Assembly: GCA_016710785.1 (NCBI GenBank)
Contig: JADJUE010000011.1
Location: 186,001 to 250,000 of the forward strand
Direction: 5' to 3'
Length of the DNA: 64,000 bases
Source of the DNA: Candidatus Epilinea brevis
Lineage (GTDB): Bacteria; Chloroflexota; Anaerolineae; Epilineales; Epilineaceae
In this document: positions 45,742-54,261 of the stretch, piece by piece
Numbering within the stretch: the stretch's first letter is position 1
Layout of the letters: every line of letters begins with the position of its first letter
Notes under the pieces: generated by a model
Databases searched by the model: none
Seen by the model: the letters and a program-made list of their open reading frames with translations, nothing else
What the model was told of the DNA's origin: nothing
Position numbers and translations under genes: made by a program

Positions 45742-46722
45742 TCAGCCCTCCGGCAACCCCAGTCCTTCCAGGGCCGCTGCCAGGTCGGCCGGTAGCGGCG
45801 CTTCAAAGCTCAGCCGCTCGCCGCTCTGCGGATGGTCCAGGCTGATGCGCGACGCATGCAAGGCTTGCCGGCCAATGCGCGGATCGGGGAGGCCATAGAC
45901 CGGGTCGCTCAGCACCGGATGGCCGATGGACGCCAGGTGCACGCGGATCTGATGGGTGCGCCCGGTGCGCGGAAAGGCCTCGATCCAGCTGATACCCGGC
46001 CATTCGAGGAGCACCCGGTAGCGGGTCTGGGCCTCTCTGCCGCCGCTGAGGACCGCCATGCGCTGACGCATTCCGGGATGCCGACCGATGGGCGCGTCGA
46101 TCAGGCCTTCGGCGGCGCTGAGCTTGCCGCGCACCAGAGCCAGATAGCGCTTCTCGACGCTGCGCGCCTGGAACTGCGCACGAAGGGCCGCCGCCGCCTG
46201 GGGCCCGCGCGCCACCACCATCACCCCGGAGGTGTCGCGGTCCAGGCGGTGGACGATGCCCGGGCGAGCCAGCTCTGCCGCCAGGGCCTCCGCATCGCCG
46301 CCGGCCTCACCGTCCTCGGCCGCCGCGGGATCCACGGCCAGGAAGAATGCTGGGCCCAGGTCCGCGAAGCGCGCCAGGAGCCCATTCACCAGGGTTCCCC
46401 GCTCAGGCCCCGCTCCCGGATGCACCACCAGGCCGGCCGGTTTGTCCACCACGATCAGCGCTTCGTCGCTGTAGAGCACGGTGAACGCCACCGCGGGGTC
46501 AGGCTCAGGCGGGCCCACCGTCACCAGCACCGGAAGGTCCAGGGTCACCACCTCGCCCGCACCCAGCCGGCGGGAGGCCTGCCGGAGAGGCTGCCCCCCC
46601 ACAGTCACCCGCCCATCGGCGATGCAGCGCTGCAGGAGGCTGCGGCTCTGGCCCGGCAGGCGGTCAGCCAGAAAGCGGTCGAGGCGGCCGCCGGCTTCCT
46701 CGGCCTCCACCCGCAGGATCAC
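45742..46722 (-). CDS. rluD: ribosomal large-subunit pseudouridine synthase, RluD-like
   Basis: A 326-residue enzyme with an N-terminal S4 RNA-binding domain (RLDRFLADRLPGQSRSLLQRCI) and the RluA-type catalytic domain. The signature IVHRLDRDTSGVMVVAR places the catalytic Asp at 161. It likely isomerises uridines in 23S rRNA helix 69. An acidic Ala/Glu insert near residues 133-152 is unusual. The start is a GTG at 46722 with GGGGAGG just upstream, overlapping the lspA stop (GTGA). Order on the minus strand is DksA-like, lspA, rluD, each overlapping, so this is one operon. Confidence 0.92.
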   Translation of the reverse strand: MILRVEAEEAGGRLDRFLADRLPGQSRSLLQRCIADGRVTVGGQPLRQASRRLGAGEVVTLDLPVLVTVGPPEPDPAVAFTVLYSDEALIVVDKPAGLVVHPGAGPERGTLVNGLLARFADLGPAFFLAVDPAAAEDGEAGGDAEALAAELARPGIVHRLDRDTSGVMVVARGPQAAAALRAQFQARSVEKRYLALVRGKLSAAEGLIDAPIGRHPGMRQRMAVLSGGREAQTRYRVLLEWPGISWIEAFPRTGRTHQIRVHLASIGHPVLSDPVYGLPDPRIGRQALHASRISLDHPQSGERLSFEAPLPADLAAALEGLGLPEG

Positions 46723-47231
46723 GTCGCCTCCCCGCTTGCGGCGCCGTCCATGCGCCAGAGGCGCAGGATCAGAAGCCACACCCCCACGTTGATGGCGGTG
46801 TCGGCCACATTGAAGGTGGGCCAATGCCAGCGGCCGTAATGCAGGTCCAGGAAATCCGTCACATGCCCCAACCGCAACCGGTCCACGGCATTGCCCAGGG
46901 CGCCGCCTATCTGGCAGCCGAGGGCGAATCGCATCCAGCGCTCGGTCGGGGGAAGACCGCGGGCGTAGACCAGCAACAGGACGACGACCAGCAAGGCGAT
47001 GACCAGGAACAGCCCATTCCGGCCCTGCGCCAGGCCGAAGGCCACACCGGTGTTGTGGGCATGCAGGAACTGGAAGACCTTGCCGACCGTGCTCGAGGCC
47101 GCCGGCCAGGCGTCGCCCTGCTGCGGCAGCGCACGCCGGACGATCTCCTTGGTGACTTGATCCAGCGCCAGCACCGCCAGCGCCGCGCGCGCGATCGTGC
47201 CGTAGCCGTAGCTAAAGGGACGCTGGTTCAC
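46719..47231 (-). CDS. lspA: lipoprotein signal peptidase (signal peptidase II)
   Basis: A 170-residue integral-membrane aspartyl protease that cleaves signal peptides of lipidated prolipoproteins. It has four helices. Conserved boxes are NTGVAFGL, GGALGNAVDRLRLGHVTDFLD and FNVADTAINVG. The catalytic aspartates are Asp117 and Asp144. The GTG start at 47231 overlaps the stop of the upstream gene (GTGA); an ATG 72 bp further upstream would add a non-membrane stretch and is rejected. The lipobox proteins at 4958 and possibly 54899 would be substrates. Confidence 0.94.
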   Translation of the reverse strand: MNQRPFSYGYGTIARAALAVLALDQVTKEIVRRALPQQGDAWPAASSTVGKVFQFLHAHNTGVAFGLAQGRNGLFLVIALLVVVLLLVYARGLPPTERWMRFALGCQIGGALGNAVDRLRLGHVTDFLDLHYGRWHWPTFNVADTAINVGVWLLILRLWRMDGAASGEAT

Positions 47232-47638
47232 ACGAACTCCATCGAGGTGGGCAAGCTGTGAAAAGCTCCGGGCAAGGCCCGCAGGCGGTCGGCGGGAATC
47301 CACGCCCCTGCAGCGCCGTCCCAGCCGTAGCAGCCGGCGGCGAGCCGGTCCAGGGCGGCGTCCACTGCCGTCAGGGCAGCGGCGGCGCTGGCGGCCAGGC
47401 CCGCGCTCAGCGCGGCGGGAGGCAGGGCGAAGGACAGTCCAGCGCGCGCTCGCTCCCGGTCCGTGTCATGGTCGACAGGGATGGACCAGGACGGGGCGGG
47501 CCTGCTTGCGTCAGGCAGGCCGGCTGAGGATCCGACCGCGACCTCGAGTTGGACTCGCAGCCGGTCCCGCGCGACCAGAAGGCGCCGGCGCTGGTCATCC
47601 ACGAAAGCAGGGGGGTAGGGGCAGGGGGAGGAAGGCAT
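47228..47638 (-). CDS. DksA/TraR-like protein lacking zinc cysteines
   Basis: A 136-residue protein with a helical first half (VDDQRRRLLVARDRLRVQLEVAV) and a C-terminal segment ALDRLAAGCYGWDGAAGAWI that aligns with the DksA/TraR pattern AL.RL..G.YG.C..CG..I. The four zinc cysteines are missing; one cysteine remains out of position. DksA-type proteins enter the RNA-polymerase secondary channel. Here only the fold is suggested, so activity is uncertain. It heads the lspA-rluD operon and has a TACAAT box 8 nt before its ATG with no ribosome site. Confidence 0.6.
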   Translation of the reverse strand: MPSSPCPYPPAFVDDQRRRLLVARDRLRVQLEVAVGSSAGLPDASRPAPSWSIPVDHDTDRERARAGLSFALPPAALSAGLAASAAAALTAVDAALDRLAAGCYGWDGAAGAWIPADRLRALPGAFHSLPTSMEFV

Positions 47639-47646
47639 ATGCGGTA

Positions 47647-47654
47647 ATTGTAGC
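47647..47654 (-). promoter_or_regulatory. GCTACAAT -10 box of the DksA-like/lspA/rluD operon
   Basis: On the minus strand GCTACAAT is followed by 8 nt and the ATG at 47638, again a leaderless layout. Confidence 0.55.
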
Positions 47655-47779
47655 GTGCGGGGGCGCCATGCCGCGGCAGCGGCTGCTTGCCGAACGGGCC
47701 CCTTCGTGCCCCACGTCCGCGTCTCTGTGGCATCATCTGGCCCGGTTCGACACCCATCAACCCCCCCGCGAGACCTCCA

Positions 47780-50761
47780 ATGCCCAGCAGCCTGCGCCGC
47801 CTGCGGACGGCCTTCCTGGCCGACGGCCGGGTCACCACCCGCATCGCCCTCCTGGCCTTCGCGGCCCTGGCCCTCTTCTACGCCTGGCGCTTGACCGGCT
47901 TTCTGGTCAATGACGACGAGGGCAGCTACCTGTACGCCGCCTGGCGCATCAGCCGCGGCGAGCTGCCGTACCGCGACTTTCTCACGCCGCAGCTGCCGGG
48001 CTTCCTGCTGCCGGGCGGCTGGCTGATGCGTTGGGTCGGCCCACAGGTCTGGCCGCTGCGCGCCATGGCGGCGGTGAGCACCCTGCTGGCTGGGGTCTTC
48101 ACCTGGAAGACGGCGCGGCGGCTCTTCGGTCCGGCGGTGGCCGCCGGAGCGGCGGGGCTGTTTCTGCTGCAACCCATGTCCTATCTGTTCGGGCGCATCT
48201 TCCGCTCGGAGCCCTTCATGCTCCTATGGTGCGCCGTGGGGGTCTATGCCTTCGTCCGCGCCTATCCCAGTCTGGCGAAGGATGTGGATCCGGACGACGC
48301 CGATGCCGCTGTTGAAGCCGGACGGCCGGCGTGGCTGCTGGCCGCCGGTCTGGCCTTCGGCCTGGCCATCCTGTGCAAGCTCTTCGGCGTGCTGCCGCTG
48401 GCCGGCTGCCTGCTCTGGCTGCTGCTGGACGGCCGGCAACGGCGGCGGCCCTGGCGGCGGGTGCTGGGTGAATGCCTGACGGTCGGCCTGGCGGCGACGG
48501 TGGTGGTGGGGGCGGTGATGATCGCCTTCGCCCAGATCAGCCCCAACCTGGAGGAGGCGGTGCTGGAGCACCACCTCATGCAGCACAGCGCCCAGACGCG
48601 CTGGGGCGCCTTCGTCAAGACCCTGTGGTTCTACTACGAGTTCGTGGACGTGGACCAGGGCGGGCTGCTGCTGGCGGCAGCCCTGGCGATGGGCCTGGCC
48701 GCCTGGCACACGCGCGACCGGCGCCATCTGCTCTTCGGCTGCCAGGTCGCGACGATGCTGGGCTTTCTGCTGCTCGGCCGCGACCTCTTCACACGGCACG
48801 TGATGGTGCTCATGCCGGCCATGGCCACTTTGGGCTGCGCCTGGGCCCTGGGCCTGCGGCGCGAGGCGGCGGCCCTGGCACCCGACTCGGCCATCGGCCA
48901 GGCGGCGCGCGTCTTCCCGGTTCTCGCGGCCCTGGTCTTCGTGCTGCCCTGGCTCTCCCGCGACGTCTCCGAGGGCAGCCGGTTGGAGACGGCCACGCCC
49001 AAGCTGGCCGACCTCATCCGCCTCAGCACCCAGCCGCAAGACCTGGTCTTCGGTGATTTCTCAGAGCTCAATTTCTACAGCCAGCGCCCCACGACCTATT
49101 CGGCGGCCTCCATGTCCGCCGGCGCCGCCAAGAGCGGGCAGATCAGTTGGGCGCGGGTCCAAGGGGAGCTGGCAGGGCGCAAGCCGGCGCTGATGGTGGA
49201 GGTGGATCTGGCCACGGATCCGGGCCACCTGGTCCACATGCTGGACTACGCCGACTACATCGCCTGGCGCGAGGCCGAGTACACCTTGGTCGGCCCCTTC
49301 CACCGCGACTTCCAGGCCTATGCCCTGTACGCCCCCAAAGACCATCCCTTGCCCATCCTGGGCAACTTCGCCCAGGGCCCCAAGCTGCTGGGCGCCGAGC
49401 CGCTGGTCGCGGCCGCCAACGCCGGGGACAGCATCCAGGTGGCCACGGCCTGGCAGGGCCCCGCCGTGCCGGACGCGGAATACGTGGCCACGGTGCGCCT
49501 GGTGGACCTGGCGGGCCAGGAATGGGCCCAATCCGACACCAGCCTCTTCGCCGACGACCCGGACGATGACCGCAAGAGCTTCGCCTGGGAGCCGGGAGAG
49601 CTGGTGGGCCAGCGCATCCCTCTGACGCTGCCGGCCGACCTGCCACCGGGGCGCTACCGGGTGGAGTTGGGCAGCTACATCCGCGATTCGGAGGCGATGA
49701 AGCTGCTGGACGCCGCGGGCAACCCTTACGAGGGACGGGCGCTGGCGGGGGAGATCGAGGTGAGAGCGGGGAAGCTGACGGGGATCCCGGAGGGGGCGGG
49801 GGTGGCGGAACGCTTCGAAGGACAGGTCGTCGAAGCCGGCGCCGGCACACGTTTGACCCTACTCGGCCGCGGCGCCCTGCCGACCGAGTCGGTGCCCGCC
49901 GGGACGAGCTTCCCTCTGGAGCTGTGGTGGCAGGCGGACGGCGAGAGCCCCAACTGGCCGTTCATGACACTCCGCCAGCACTTTGAAGTCGGCGATGGCA
50001 AGGCTGCAGCGAATGCCGGCGCCGACCACGCCTTCGCGTTGAGCGCTGAGGCGAAGCTCCCCGTGGTCTGGCGGCAGCGCTACCGCGTGGCGGTCCCGCA
50101 CGGCGCCGCGGCATCCGCAGCGGCGCTGCGACTCGTTATCACCAGTGGGGATCGCGACCTCGGCGGCTTCGCCTTGGGGACGATCACCGTCGGGCCGCCT
50201 CCAGCCGACAAGGAACTTCCGGACGCGGCGGACGTGGGTGTGGAAGCGGGCAAGCGCCTGGTCTTCGCGGACCCGCCCTCGTCGGTCCCGGCGAATTCCT
50301 ACCCGGGACCGCAGCCGTCCCCCCCCGGCTGGACGGAACCGCCGCGTCATCCGGCCGGCAGTTTGCCGCGGGTGGGCGACCTGGCCCAGGTGGAAGCCGC
50401 TTGGCTGGAACCCGCGGCTCCCGCGGCCGGCGACCTGCTGCGCGTGGTCCTCAGGCTCAGCGCCAGGGTAGCCAGCCCGGTACCCTACTGGTCGAGCATC
50501 CAGGTTCTCGACGGCCAGCAGCTGCCGGTGGCCCAGCACGACGGTCCGCTGGGAGGATGGCAACGGGGCTCGGACCGTTGGGAAGCCGGGGAGCGGATCA
50601 CCGACCTCCACGAGATCGCCCTCCCCGCCGACCTCCCTCCCGGCAGCTACACCCTGGCCGCCGCCGTCTACAACCCCCAGTCCGGCTGGCGCCTGCCGGT
50701 GCGCGGGCCGGGGGCCATGGGGGACATGCTGCGGCTGGGCGAGTTGCGGGTGGCGCGGTAG
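47780..50761 (+). CDS. GT39-like membrane glycosyltransferase with large C-terminal domain
   Basis: A 993-residue protein. The first 410 residues have about 10-11 helices, and the first loop reads NDDEGSYLYAAWRISRGELP, the acidic motif of PMT/ArnT GT-C enzymes. FGRIFRSEPFMLLWCAVGVY and ISPNLEEAVLEHHLMQ follow. From about 450 there is an external alpha/beta portion (LVFGDFSELNFYSQRPTTY), then beta-sandwich repeats with the phrase LPADLPPGRYRVELGSY, repeated as LPADLPPGSYTLAAAVY near the end. The tail is far longer than in typical ArnT. Start chosen at 47780; 31 upstream in-frame codons lack conserved content. It is divergent from the DksA-like gene. Confidence 0.8.
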   Translation: MPSSLRRLRTAFLADGRVTTRIALLAFAALALFYAWRLTGFLVNDDEGSYLYAAWRISRGELPYRDFLTPQLPGFLLPGGWLMRWVGPQVWPLRAMAAVSTLLAGVFTWKTARRLFGPAVAAGAAGLFLLQPMSYLFGRIFRSEPFMLLWCAVGVYAFVRAYPSLAKDVDPDDADAAVEAGRPAWLLAAGLAFGLAILCKLFGVLPLAGCLLWLLLDGRQRRRPWRRVLGECLTVGLAATVVVGAVMIAFAQISPNLEEAVLEHHLMQHSAQTRWGAFVKTLWFYYEFVDVDQGGLLLAAALAMGLAAWHTRDRRHLLFGCQVATMLGFLLLGRDLFTRHVMVLMPAMATLGCAWALGLRREAAALAPDSAIGQAARVFPVLAALVFVLPWLSRDVSEGSRLETATPKLADLIRLSTQPQDLVFGDFSELNFYSQRPTTYSAASMSAGAAKSGQISWARVQGELAGRKPALMVEVDLATDPGHLVHMLDYADYIAWREAEYTLVGPFHRDFQAYALYAPKDHPLPILGNFAQGPKLLGAEPLVAAANAGDSIQVATAWQGPAVPDAEYVATVRLVDLAGQEWAQSDTSLFADDPDDDRKSFAWEPGELVGQRIPLTLPADLPPGRYRVELGSYIRDSEAMKLLDAAGNPYEGRALAGEIEVRAGKLTGIPEGAGVAERFEGQVVEAGAGTRLTLLGRGALPTESVPAGTSFPLELWWQADGESPNWPFMTLRQHFEVGDGKAAANAGADHAFALSAEAKLPVVWRQRYRVAVPHGAAASAAALRLVITSGDRDLGGFALGTITVGPPPADKELPDAADVGVEAGKRLVFADPPSSVPANSYPGPQPSPPGWTEPPRHPAGSLPRVGDLAQVEAAWLEPAAPAAGDLLRVVLRLSARVASPVPYWSSIQVLDGQQLPVAQHDGPLGGWQRGSDRWEAGERITDLHEIALPADLPPGSYTLAAAVYNPQSGWRLPVRGPGAMGDMLRLGELRVAR

Positions 50762-50779
50762 TCGGTCCTCGGAAACCGG

Positions 50780-50809
50780 TTGACAGCCTTCTTTCCACCG
50801 TGATAGCAT
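50780..50809 (+). promoter_or_regulatory. consensus -35 promoter of the AAA/winged-helix gene
   Basis: A perfect TTGACA (50780-50785) is followed, after 18 bp, by TAGCAT (50804-50809). The transcript would start near 50816, leaving an 88-nt GC-rich leader with several self-complementary CCGGC/GCCGG stretches before the GGAGGG ribosome site. Confidence 0.6.
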
Positions 50810-50903
50810 GGGCGCGGATGATCGTCCGCGGCCCGGCCGGCGCGGCCAGTCCCGCCGCCATACCGGGCGGCGCCCAGCAGGCAATACACCCTCGGAGGGT
50901 CTC

Positions 50904-52241
50904 ATGAGCGAAGAACGCGCCTATCGCACCCCCTTCGTCCTGGGCAAGCCCATCAAGAACCCGGCTGACTTCTATGGGCGGTCCAAGCTCCTCCGCGGCC
51001 TCTTCCAGGCGCTGCTGCAGAGCCAGCGCGTCGCCGTGGTGGGCGAGCACCGTTGCGGCAACACCTCTGTGCTCTACCAGCTGCTGCATCCCGAGGTGCG
51101 CGCACGCCACCTGTCACCGGCAGAGGACCACAGCCTGGTTTTCGTCTTCGTCAGCTGCCAGTTGGCCGGCGGCAGCCCCGGCGGCCTCCTGCGGCGCATC
51201 GCCGTGGCCCTGCGGCGCGCGGACGAGGAGGCGGATGGGGAAGTGGACCCCGCGGCGGTGGATCAGGCCTGGCTCCTCAGCTACCTGGAGCAGTTGGCCG
51301 ACCGCCACAAGCGGCTGGTGCTGCTGCTCGATGAGTTCGAGGTGTTGGCCGAGCTGGACCCCGCCTTCTGGGATTGGTTCGAGGTGCTGGCCAACGAGTA
51401 CGACGTGGCCATCATCGCCAGCACGCGCACGGACCTCAGCCAATACCGCACCGAGCATGGCGGTCCGCCCTTCTTCAACACCTTCCGCAGCGACTACATG
51501 GGCTCCTTCACGCCCACCACGGTGGACCTGTTCCTGCGCGACAAGACCGAGCTGACGGATTTCGACTTCCTGGCCGTGCGGGACGTCATCCAGGACCTCG
51601 CCGGTCGCTTCCCCTTCTACATGCAGATGGCGGCGGCGCTCATCTACGTGACCGCCGGCGGCGAGCCGCGGCTGAGCGCGGCGCAGCTGGAAACGGTGCA
51701 GCGCGAGTTCCGCTCCCAGACCGGCAAGCTCTTCGAGGATGCCTGGAACAAGCTCCCCGCTCCGGAGCGGCAGGCCCTTTCCTGGCTGGCTATCGGTGAG
51801 GCCGGGCAGGGCGTCAGCCTGTCCGACGAGGTTCTGACCTCGCTGGAACGGCGGGGCTATCTGATCGAAGGTCGGATCTTCTCCAGCCCCTTCCGCGACT
51901 TCATCCACCAGCACCTGCGCCACATCGCCGTGGATGACGGCAGCGCGCGGGTCGGCATCCACCCGCTGGACCTGCCGCCCAAGGAGTTGGCGTTCCTGGC
52001 CTATTTCACCGCCAACGAGGGCAGCCTGCTCTCGCGCGACGACATCGCGATGGCCGTCTGGCCGGAGCACAGCAAGGATGCCGTCACCGACGCCATGATC
52101 GAGAAGACCATCAGCCGTCTGCGCCAGGGCCTGGAGGACGTCGAGCCCGGGTCCGGCGACGCCGTCGAAAGCGTGCGCGGCCACGGCTACCGGCTGCTCA
52201 ACCGCCCCTTGGAGGCCGGTCAACAGTCGGGAACGGGTTGA
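50904..52241 (+). CDS. STAND/AAA-like ATPase fused to OmpR-type winged helix
   Basis: A 445-residue protein. Residues 20-200 are an AAA_16-like P-loop domain with Walker A GEHRCGNTS (47-55), where the normally invariant lysine is Asn53, and Walker B LVLLLDEFEVL (Asp143, Glu144). A helical STAND-like middle follows (LAGRFPFYMQMAAALIYV). The C-terminal 85 residues form an OmpR/PhoB winged helix (LPPKELAFLAYFTANEGSLL, SRLRQGLE, VESVRGHGYRLLN). The layout suggests a signal-responsive transcription factor. Loss of the P-loop lysine implies that nucleotide is bound without normal hydrolysis, or not at all. GGAGGG precedes the ATG. Confidence 0.8.
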   Translation: MSEERAYRTPFVLGKPIKNPADFYGRSKLLRGLFQALLQSQRVAVVGEHRCGNTSVLYQLLHPEVRARHLSPAEDHSLVFVFVSCQLAGGSPGGLLRRIAVALRRADEEADGEVDPAAVDQAWLLSYLEQLADRHKRLVLLLDEFEVLAELDPAFWDWFEVLANEYDVAIIASTRTDLSQYRTEHGGPPFFNTFRSDYMGSFTPTTVDLFLRDKTELTDFDFLAVRDVIQDLAGRFPFYMQMAAALIYVTAGGEPRLSAAQLETVQREFRSQTGKLFEDAWNKLPAPERQALSWLAIGEAGQGVSLSDEVLTSLERRGYLIEGRIFSSPFRDFIHQHLRHIAVDDGSARVGIHPLDLPPKELAFLAYFTANEGSLLSRDDIAMAVWPEHSKDAVTDAMIEKTISRLRQGLEDVEPGSGDAVESVRGHGYRLLNRPLEAGQQSGTG

Positions 52242-52319
52242 ACCGACCGTGACCGAGCCTGGCATCCTGGTCCACGGCGGCTTTCCGCCTTCCCCTTACC
52301 CTCTCAGGAGTCAGAGCCC

Positions 52320-52628
52320 ATGTCCGCCGTAAAGGCCGTCGTGCTGTACCCGCATCCCACGGACAAGGACGAATTCGAGCGCCGCTACGCTGAAGAGCAT
52401 GTGCCCCTCTGCCAGGAGAACCTGCCGGGCATGACCCAGCTGCTGGTCTGCAAGGTCCTGGGATCTCCGGCCGGCAAGCCGGCCTACTACAAGATGGTGG
52501 AACTGCATTATCCCTCCATGGACGCCTTGCAGGCGGATTTCGCCGGCCGCGGTGGGGCCAGGGTGGGCAAGCATGCCGCGGAGATCTCCACGGGCGGCGC
52601 GCCGACGATCCTGCTGACCACGGCCTGA
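52320..52628 (+). CDS. EthD-family small protein
   Basis: A 102-residue ferredoxin-like dimeric alpha-beta barrel protein. The EthD pattern is visible in VKAVVLYPHPTDKDEFERRYAEEHVPL and in the strand YYKMVELHYPSMDAL. The segment KPAYYKMVELHYPSMD matches the conserved half. EthD proteins support ether or polyketide-related oxidations in some bacteria, but most have no known reaction. AGGAG precedes the ATG. It sits 78 bp after the AAA/winged-helix gene and could share its transcript. Confidence 0.8.
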   Translation: MSAVKAVVLYPHPTDKDEFERRYAEEHVPLCQENLPGMTQLLVCKVLGSPAGKPAYYKMVELHYPSMDALQADFAGRGGARVGKHAAEISTGGAPTILLTTA

Positions 52629-52722
52629 GGCCGGTCCATCGGCTTCGCATCGCTGGGGAGCCGCCTCCGGGTCTGGCGATCAGAATCCAGGCGCTGTGGC
52701 GTGGGGAGCCCATCCACCGGGT

Positions 52723-52730
52723 GCTATCAT
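52723..52730 (+). promoter_or_regulatory. GCTATCAT extended -10 box of recO, predicted leaderless
   Basis: TGC-TATCAT (TATCAT at 52725-52730) is followed by 8 nt and the recO ATG at 52739, with no ribosome site. Confidence 0.6.
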
Positions 52731-52738
52731 TCGTACCC

Positions 52739-53569
52739 ATGAGCCGCGTCCACCTGCAGCGCAGCGAAGCGGTCGTCTTGCGTCGTCACGATTACGGCGA
52801 AGCCGACCGCATCCTGACGCTTTTCACCCGCGAGCGCGGCAAGCTGCACGCCATCGCCAAGGGGGTGCGGCGGATCGCCAGCCGCAAGAGCGGCCATCTG
52901 GAGCTGTTCACCCGCTGCCGCCTGCTCCTGGCCCGCGGTCGCAACCTCGAGGTGGTCACCCAAGCAGAGACCGTGGACGCTTACGGGCCCCTGCGGGAGG
53001 ACCTGGTGCGCACGGCCTACGCCTACCATCTGGCGGAACTGACTGATCGCCTGACCGCCGATGAGAACCCCAGCCCGGGCGTCTTCGACCTCCTGACCGC
53101 CATGCTGGGCGCCCTGACCGTGGCTGAGGAACCCAGCCTGGTGGCACGCTATTTCGAAGTCCGGCTGTTGGGCCTGGCAGGCTATCGGCCGCAGCTCTTT
53201 CATTGCGCGCTCTGCCAACAGCTGCTGGCGGAGGAGGGCAACGCTTTCAGTCCCTCCGGCGGTGGCGCGCTCTGTCCTGACTGCGCCGGCCGCCCCGGTG
53301 ATGCCCTGCATCTGGACGGCACGGCCTTCCGCGTCCTGCGCTTCCTGCAGACCCGTGACTGGTCGGACGCCGGCGCCCTGCGCCTGAGCCCCGCCACCCG
53401 CGGCGCCCTGGAGCGCCTGACGGGCGCCTACATCGAGCAGATCCTGGAGCGGGACCTGAGCAGCATGGGCTTCCTGCGGAGCCTGCGCAGCGCTGCCGCC
53501 AGCCTGGGTCTGGCTGCAGCGCCGGACACCGCGCCTGCGGACCGCCCGGTCGCAGCCGAGCCGGCCTGA
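52739..53569 (+). CDS. recO: DNA repair protein RecO
   Basis: A 276-residue recombination mediator that, with RecR and RecF, loads RecA onto SSB-coated gaps. The N-terminal OB fold reads SEAVVLRRHDYGEADRILTLFTRERGKLHAIAKGVRR. The helical part includes AYAYHLAELTDRL. The zinc site is C-A-L-C ... C-P-D-C (four cysteines between about residues 157 and 183). The TATCAT box directly before the ATG, and the good N-terminus, make 52739 better than the GTG at 52721. The site-2 protease gene follows 46 bp later. Confidence 0.94.
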   Translation: MSRVHLQRSEAVVLRRHDYGEADRILTLFTRERGKLHAIAKGVRRIASRKSGHLELFTRCRLLLARGRNLEVVTQAETVDAYGPLREDLVRTAYAYHLAELTDRLTADENPSPGVFDLLTAMLGALTVAEEPSLVARYFEVRLLGLAGYRPQLFHCALCQQLLAEEGNAFSPSGGGALCPDCAGRPGDALHLDGTAFRVLRFLQTRDWSDAGALRLSPATRGALERLTGAYIEQILERDLSSMGFLRSLRSAAASLGLAAAPDTAPADRPVAAEPA

Positions 53570-53615
53570 TCCAAGCGGGCCTGGCGGCCCACAGCCATAC
53601 ATCGGGAGAACGTCC

Positions 53616-54257
53616 ATGCTCTTCGGCGATCAAAGCCCCAGCGAACTCCTGGCCCGCATCGCGGCCCTGGTCATCGCCCTCACGGTGCATGAATGGGCCC
53701 ATGCCTGGAGCGCCTACAAGCTGGGCGACACGACGGCCCGCGATCTGGGACGCCTCACCCTGGACCCACGCAAGCACCTGGATCCGATGGGCAGCCTGAT
53801 GATGCTCGTCGCCGGCTTCGGCTGGGCGAAGCCAGTGCCCATCAACCCCGAGCGGCTGGGCCGCCAAGGGGTGGTATGGGTATCCCTGGCCGGTCCGGTG
53901 TCCACCCTGCTGCAGGCGCTGATCACCGCGGGAATCCTGCGGCTGGCCATGGCCTTCGGCGTCGCCTCGGCCGCGGTGACGGCCTTTCTCGGCACCTTCC
54001 TCTTCCTGAACATCGCCTTGGCCGTCTTCAACATGTTGCCCATCCCCCCGCTGGACGGTTCCAAGGTGCTGATGGGGCTGGTCGATCTGGAATATGACCA
54101 GCGGGTCAAGTACGAACAATACGGCCCCATGGCCCTCTTGCTGCTGATCTTCGGCGGCAGCATCCTGCGCCTGGACCTGTTGGGATCCATCATGCGCCCA
54201 CCCAGCGACGCCCTGTTCAACCTGATCGCCCGGCTGACCGGTTTGCCGACGGACTGA
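53616..54257 (+). CDS. site-2 protease family (M50) membrane metalloprotease
   Basis: A 213-residue polytopic protein with the zinc motif HEWAH (His25, Glu26, His29) in the first helix and the third-ligand segment NMLPIPPLDGSKVL near residue 147. GFGWAKPVPINPERLGRQ is a second family signature. There is no PDZ or CBS domain, which marks the short M50B type commonly encoded near recO or scpA genes. Intramembrane cleavage of a regulatory protein is expected, and the anti-sigma-like protein at 32690 is one speculative target. The HD gene starts 4 bp after the stop. Confidence 0.9.
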   Translation: MLFGDQSPSELLARIAALVIALTVHEWAHAWSAYKLGDTTARDLGRLTLDPRKHLDPMGSLMMLVAGFGWAKPVPINPERLGRQGVVWVSLAGPVSTLLQALITAGILRLAMAFGVASAAVTAFLGTFLFLNIALAVFNMLPIPPLDGSKVLMGLVDLEYDQRVKYEQYGPMALLLLIFGGSILRLDLLGSIMRPPSDALFNLIARLTGLPTD

Positions 54258-54261
54258 ACCA

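Noticed and set aside
47700..47770. tRNA-like GGTTCGACACC segment
   Set aside because: No acceptor stem, D-arm or anticodon arm can be placed around it.
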